Made by a program: the position numbers and the translations under genes
The notes under the pieces: generated by a model
What the model was told of the DNA's origin: nothing
Database searches by the model: none
What the model saw: the letters and a program-made list of their open reading frames with translations, nothing else
Shown: positions 5,559 to 8,416 of the stretch, piece after piece
Numbering within the stretch: the first letter of the stretch is position 1
Layout: every line of letters starts with the position of its first letter
Assembly (NCBI GenBank): GCA_003506735.1
Contig: DNYS01000043.1
Span: 8,597 to 17,012, forward strand
From: Nitrospinota bacterium
GTDB taxonomy: Bacteria; UBA8248
DNA length: 8,416 nucleotides
Direction of reading: 5' to 3'

Positions 5559-6659
5559 TTATTCTCCGCGCCGGTTATCCAGCACGGCGGACAGCGCCTC
5601 GATGACCCGCTGGTTTTCCTCGGGGGCCCCGATCGAGATGCGCACATGGTTCGGAAAGCCGTATCCGCCGACCGGCCGGACGATGACCCCCTCGCGGAGC
5701 AGCGCCTCATAGGTCTCCATCCCCTCGCCCACCTCGGCCATCATGAAATTCCCTTGAGTGGGCACAAATGGGATGCCGAGCCTGGCCAACTCGCGGACGA
5801 AATACTCGCGCCCCTCGGCGTTGACGCTCACGGTCCGCCGGACATGCTCCTCATCGCCGAGGGCCGCTTCGGCCCCGGCGAGAGCCAGCGAGTTGACGTT
5901 GAACGGCTCGCGAACCTTGTTGACGATCTCGGCCAATTCGGGCCGGGCGATTCCGTATCCGACCCGCAGGCCCGCGAGGCCGTAAACCTTCGAAAACGTC
6001 CGCAGTGTCACCACGTTCGGATACTGGGCGATCATTTTCGAGGTATCCGGATAATCCTCACGGTGGGCATACTGGAAATAGGCCTCATCCACAACAGCCA
6101 GCGTATGCCCGGGCAACCCCTCGATAAACTTTCGAAGGGCCGCCTCTTCCACCGCGGTGCCTGTGGGATTGTTCGGATTTGCGATAAAAACCGCTTTCGT
6201 TCGATCGCAAACAAGCCCGGCCATAGCATCCAGGTCGTGGGCATAATCCCGCATCGGCGCTTTTCGAATCTCGCACTCGGAAAGCTGGGAGACAATAAGA
6301 TAGACGATGAAAGCGCCCTCGGAAATTATGACCGGATCGTCGGGATTAAAAAAAGCGTGTGCGATGTTTTCGAGCACCTCGTTCGTTCCGTTCCCGAGAG
6401 TAAAATGCTCCGGCGTGAGGCCGTGAAATTCGGCCAACGCGCGCTTGAGGTAAAATCCGCCCCCGTCCGGATAGCGGTGGATGCCCCCCAGCGCCCCCCG
6501 AGCAGCCTCCAGTGCCTTGGGCGAGGGGCCAAGTGGGTTTTCATTCGAGGCGACCTTAATCGAGTCCGTCAGGCCAAGCTCACGCTCAAGTTCCTCGACA
6601 GGTTTTCCCGGCTGGTAGACGATAATATCTCTGGCGGGCCGGGAGGTCTTGATTTCCAT
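5559..6659 (-). CDS. hisC: Histidinol-phosphate / aromatic aminotransferase (HisC family)
   Basis: This is a PLP-dependent fold-type I aminotransferase of class II. Motifs in order are VASNENPLGPSP (36-47) near the substrate site, the cofactor-phosphate segment LGNGTNEVL (88-96), NPNNPTG (161-167), VVDEAYFQY (189-197) with the aspartate that contacts the pyridine nitrogen, TFSKVYGLAGLRVGYG (221-236) with the Schiff-base lysine at 224 and phosphate-binding arginine, and HVRISIG (338-344) with the carboxylate-binding arginine. The 366-aa length is typical of HisC. HisC catalyses histidinol-phosphate formation, but paralogs lying between pheA and tyrA are known to act on aromatic keto acids or prephenate; the context favours that here. 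GGAG sits 7-8 nt before the ATG, and the gap to pheA is 27 nt. Whether it also serves histidine synthesis depends on a second copy elsewhere. Confidence 0.92.
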   Translation of the reverse strand: MEIKTSRPARDIIVYQPGKPVEELERELGLTDSIKVASNENPLGPSPKALEAARGALGGIHRYPDGGGFYLKRALAEFHGLTPEHFTLGNGTNEVLENIAHAFFNPDDPVIISEGAFIVYLIVSQLSECEIRKAPMRDYAHDLDAMAGLVCDRTKAVFIANPNNPTGTAVEEAALRKFIEGLPGHTLAVVDEAYFQYAHREDYPDTSKMIAQYPNVVTLRTFSKVYGLAGLRVGYGIARPELAEIVNKVREPFNVNSLALAGAEAALGDEEHVRRTVSVNAEGREYFVRELARLGIPFVPTQGNFMMAEVGEGMETYEALLREGVIVRPVGGYGFPNHVRISIGAPEENQRVIEALSAVLDNRRGE

Positions 6660-6686
6660 TAATTTCTCCGGTTCTTCTGCACGGCA

Positions 6687-7508
6687 TCAGCCAAGAGAGG
6701 GATACGATCCGAGAAGCCGGAGGAATTCCACCTTCTCTTCCAATTCCGCTATAGCCTCAGCCAGGACGGGATCATCGATATGTCCTTCGATATCCATGAA
6801 GAAAATATAGTCCCAGGCCCGCCTCCGGGAGGGGCGGGATTCGATCTTCGTCATGTTGAGTCCCCGCCCGGCGATTGGCGCCAGGGCATGGTAGAGCGCC
6901 CCCGGCTCGTTTCGAAGCACAAAGAGAAGGCTCGTACCCGAGCGCTCCGCCGGCGGGGCGGCCTCTTTGCCAAGGACGAAAAACCGGGTCACGTTGATGC
7001 TCTCTGTGTCCAACTTCCGGACCATCACCTCAAGGCCATATTTTTTTGCAGCCATCGAGCTGCCCAGGGCGGCCAGCTCGGAATTCTTGCCCGCTTCCTG
7101 AGCCGCCAGCGATGTGCTCGCCACCTCCTCGACGGCAACGTCAGGCAAATTTTCTTGGAGCCAGCGTCGGCATTGGGCCACCGCATGGGGATGGCTGAGA
7201 ACGCGGGCGATCTTCCCAAGCTCCCCGGCGTTGGTCAGTAAATGAATATCAATGGGAAGCGAGACCTCTCCCACGATGAGCAGGGGTGAATCGATGAGCC
7301 GGTCCAGGGTGATGTTGACGGTGCCCTCCAGGGCGTTTTCCACCGGAGCCACGCCCATGTCCGAGCGCCCCGCCTCCGTTTCCTCGAACACCGAGGCGAT
7401 CGTGGGCGCGGAGATAAACTCCGCCTCCTCGCCGAAGTGGCGTATCGCCGCCTCGTGCGTGAACGTTGCTTCAGGACCCAAAAAACTCACCCGGGGACGA
7501 TCGGCCAT
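6687..7508 (-). CDS. pheA: Prephenate dehydratase with ACT domain (phenylalanine biosynthesis)
   Basis: PheA converts prephenate to phenylpyruvate. The 273-aa protein starts directly with the dehydratase fold: FLGPEATFTHEAA (9-21), GVAPVENALEGTVN (52-65), LSHPHAVAQCR (104-114), STSLAAQEA (131-139) and NVTRFFVLG (172-180), whose Thr-Arg-Phe is the catalytic signature. An ACT regulatory domain follows at about 190-270, with GALYHAL (203-209) and KIESRPSR (221-228), the motifs involved in phenylalanine feedback binding. The chorismate mutase domain found at the N-terminus of many proteobacterial P-proteins is absent, and a TGA five codons upstream in frame excludes a missed fusion. GGGAG lies about 6-7 nt before the ATG. 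It is probably the first gene of the aromatic block, preceded by a 136-nt gap. Confidence 0.95.
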   Translation of the reverse strand: MADRPRVSFLGPEATFTHEAAIRHFGEEAEFISAPTIASVFEETEAGRSDMGVAPVENALEGTVNITLDRLIDSPLLIVGEVSLPIDIHLLTNAGELGKIARVLSHPHAVAQCRRWLQENLPDVAVEEVASTSLAAQEAGKNSELAALGSSMAAKKYGLEVMVRKLDTESINVTRFFVLGKEAAPPAERSGTSLLFVLRNEPGALYHALAPIAGRGLNMTKIESRPSRRRAWDYIFFMDIEGHIDDPVLAEAIAELEEKVEFLRLLGSYPSLG

Positions 7509-7644
7509 AATTTTCTCCCGTCAACGGGGGATTAGGCACTCTAAGGAATAGTCCCAGACGCCGCGCCGAGCGAAACTAACGCGCAAACCCAACGGGACAA
7601 CGATACCACATCGCCTCCCGGACACCCCCCGCACCGGGAGTCGC
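7509..7644. other. Intergenic gap before pheA; promoter not clearly visible
   Basis: These 136 bases separate the hydrolase stop from the pheA start and hold no coding frame. They should contain the promoter of the aromatic genes, but the best minus-strand candidate, TTGTCC-16-TAGTTT, matches the consensus poorly. I found no leader peptide rich in phenylalanine codons, so classical pheA attenuation is not supported. Close to the pheA start, CCCG-TTGA-CGGG (7517-7528) could form a small stem overlapping the ribosome site. Confidence 0.35.
7615..7640 (-). terminator. Weak terminator-like inverted repeat after the hydrolase gene
   Basis: CTCCCGG (7615-7621) and CCGGGAG (7634-7640) form a 7-bp GC-rich stem around a 12-nt loop, beginning 4 nt after the hydrolase stop on the minus strand. 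No T-run follows, so it is at best a partial terminator or an mRNA end-stabilising hairpin. Confidence 0.3.
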
Positions 7645-8416
7645 CTAGAGGTAGGTATTGAACCAGGCGACCGCCTCCTTCATCCCGATTTCATGAAGGT
7701 CCGGCCGAACGAAATAATAGGATTCGTAGTGCTGCGCACCCGGGAGCTTCACAAGTTTCTTAGGCTCTCCACAGGCTTCGTAGCAGGCAAGCTGCTGATC
7801 GACGGGAACGAGCATGTCGTTTTCCGAATAAATAATCATGACCGGCCGCGGGGCAATGCGGTCCGCCACCCATTCGGGCTTATAGCGCCAGCAGGCCTCG
7901 GCGCTCTCCAAATCGTAGCCGCCCACATAACGGCCGTCCTTTTGGTGATGCTCCCGAATGACTCTTTCGGTGTGCGGATCGCAGAGCATGATCTCCGTCA
8001 AGGGGACCTCGGTCTTTTTGCCTGAAGTCACCCTCATCCGGGCGGCTTCACCGACTTTTTTCCGAAATGAAACCCATTCGTGGGGCCTGCGGACCGAGCG
8101 CATCCAGCGCTCCCCCTCGAACACGCCCACCGATGTCACAACCACCTTGACGCGCTCGTCAAACGCCGCCACCCAAATGGCGTTCGCCCCGCCGAAACTC
8201 GTCCCGTAAATTCCGATGCGGGCCGGGTCCACGCTCTCAATCGTTTCCAAGAATGAGATGGCGTCATAGGTATCTTGGGCCTGCTCCAGCGGACGGTGCC
8301 GCCCGCGCTCCCCCTCGCTGACCCCGAACCCGCGGTGATCGAGCGCCAGGATGAAATACCCCTCCTCGCAAAGACGCCGGGGAACATCCAGCCCGTAGAC
8401 GTCCTTCATGCCGCTG
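7645..8416 (-). CDS. Alpha/beta-hydrolase family protein, 5' end cut by window
   Basis: The frame is open to the window edge, with Ser and Gly codons before the first ATG (8409), so the true start lies outside and the N-terminal strand carrying the oxyanion region is missing. Counting from that ATG, ALDHRGFGVSEG (22-33) is the strand-loop typical of the fold, GIYGTSFGGANA (66-77) is the nucleophile elbow with the serine at 71, MIIYSENDMLVP (191-202) carries the acid Asp198, and GAQHYESYY (224-232) carries the histidine at 227, giving a complete catalytic triad. A cap-like insert lies at about 97-180. The nearest families are dienelactone-hydrolase-like and peptidase S15/FrsA-like esterases. 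The substrate cannot be told. The 136-nt gap before pheA and the unrelated function suggest a separate transcription unit. Confidence 0.85.
   Translation of the reverse strand, partial: SGMKDVYGLDVPRRLCEEGYFILALDHRGFGVSEGERGRHRPLEQAQDTYDAISFLETIESVDPARIGIYGTSFGGANAIWVAAFDERVKVVVTSVGVFEGERWMRSVRRPHEWVSFRKKVGEAARMRVTSGKKTEVPLTEIMLCDPHTERVIREHHQKDGRYVGGYDLESAEACWRYKPEWVADRIAPRPVMIIYSENDMLVPVDQQLACYEACGEPKKLVKLPGAQHYESYYFVRPDLHEIGMKEAVAWFNTYL

Noticed and set aside
5646..6662. A 338-codon open frame on the plus strand, opposite hisC
   Set aside because: It mirrors hisC exactly, shows no recognisable domain, and such long antisense frames are expected opposite GC-rich genes.
1..8416. Search for CRISPR arrays, insertion sequences, tRNA or rRNA genes, toxin-antitoxin or phage-defence genes
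   Set aside because: No regularly spaced repeats, transposase motifs, terminal inverted repeats, cloverleaf or rRNA-like sequence seen; almost all sequence is explained by core genes.

Overview
The window is a compact stretch of bacterial housekeeping genes, all on the minus strand, so they read from right to left. It is moderately GC-rich (by eye somewhat over half G+C), with short intergenic gaps, AGGAG-type ribosome sites and ATG starts. The gene order pheA-hisC-tyrA-cmk-rpsA-sppA-ihfB is a form of the proteobacterial 'aromatic supraoperon' (Pseudomonas-type pheA-hisC-tyrA-aroA-cmk-rpsA-ihfB). Having sppA between rpsA and ihfB recalls deltaproteobacterial relatives. I infer a proteobacterium or a Desulfobacterota/Nitrospinota/Tectomicrobia-like lineage, but the sequence alone does not fix the taxon.

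Layout in the direction of transcription. At the right edge (7645-8416) is the C-terminal part of an alpha/beta-hydrolase cut by the window end. A 136-nt gap with a GC-rich inverted repeat separates it from the aromatic block: prephenate dehydratase (6687-7508), a HisC-type aminotransferase (5559-6659) and prephenate dehydrogenase (4627-5493). Cytidylate kinase (3917-4627) follows, with its start overlapping the tyrA stop. Next is a 133-nt gap with a near-consensus sigma70 promoter, then ribosomal protein S1 (1885-3783), a membrane-anchored SppA peptidase (955-1857) and an IHF-beta/HU-type protein (477-869). At the left edge (1-412) is a macro-domain protein whose 3' end is cut off.

How the genes work together: PheA and TyrA split prephenate between phenylalanine and tyrosine, and the HisC-type enzyme is well placed to do the linked transamination. 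Cmk supplies CDP for nucleotide synthesis, S1 brings mRNA to the ribosome, and the IHF/HU protein shapes the nucleoid. Compared with the usual cluster, aroA is absent between tyrA and cmk, and PheA has no chorismate mutase domain.

I see no mobile element, CRISPR array, tRNA, rRNA or defence system. The less ordinary points are a window-truncated macro-domain gene with no stop codon, long acidic C-terminal tails on S1 (with an internal 57-bp duplication) and on the IHF/HU protein, two candidate internal promoters, a possible 27-codon leader ORF before rpsA, and a perfect 14-bp palindrome between ihfB and the macro gene.
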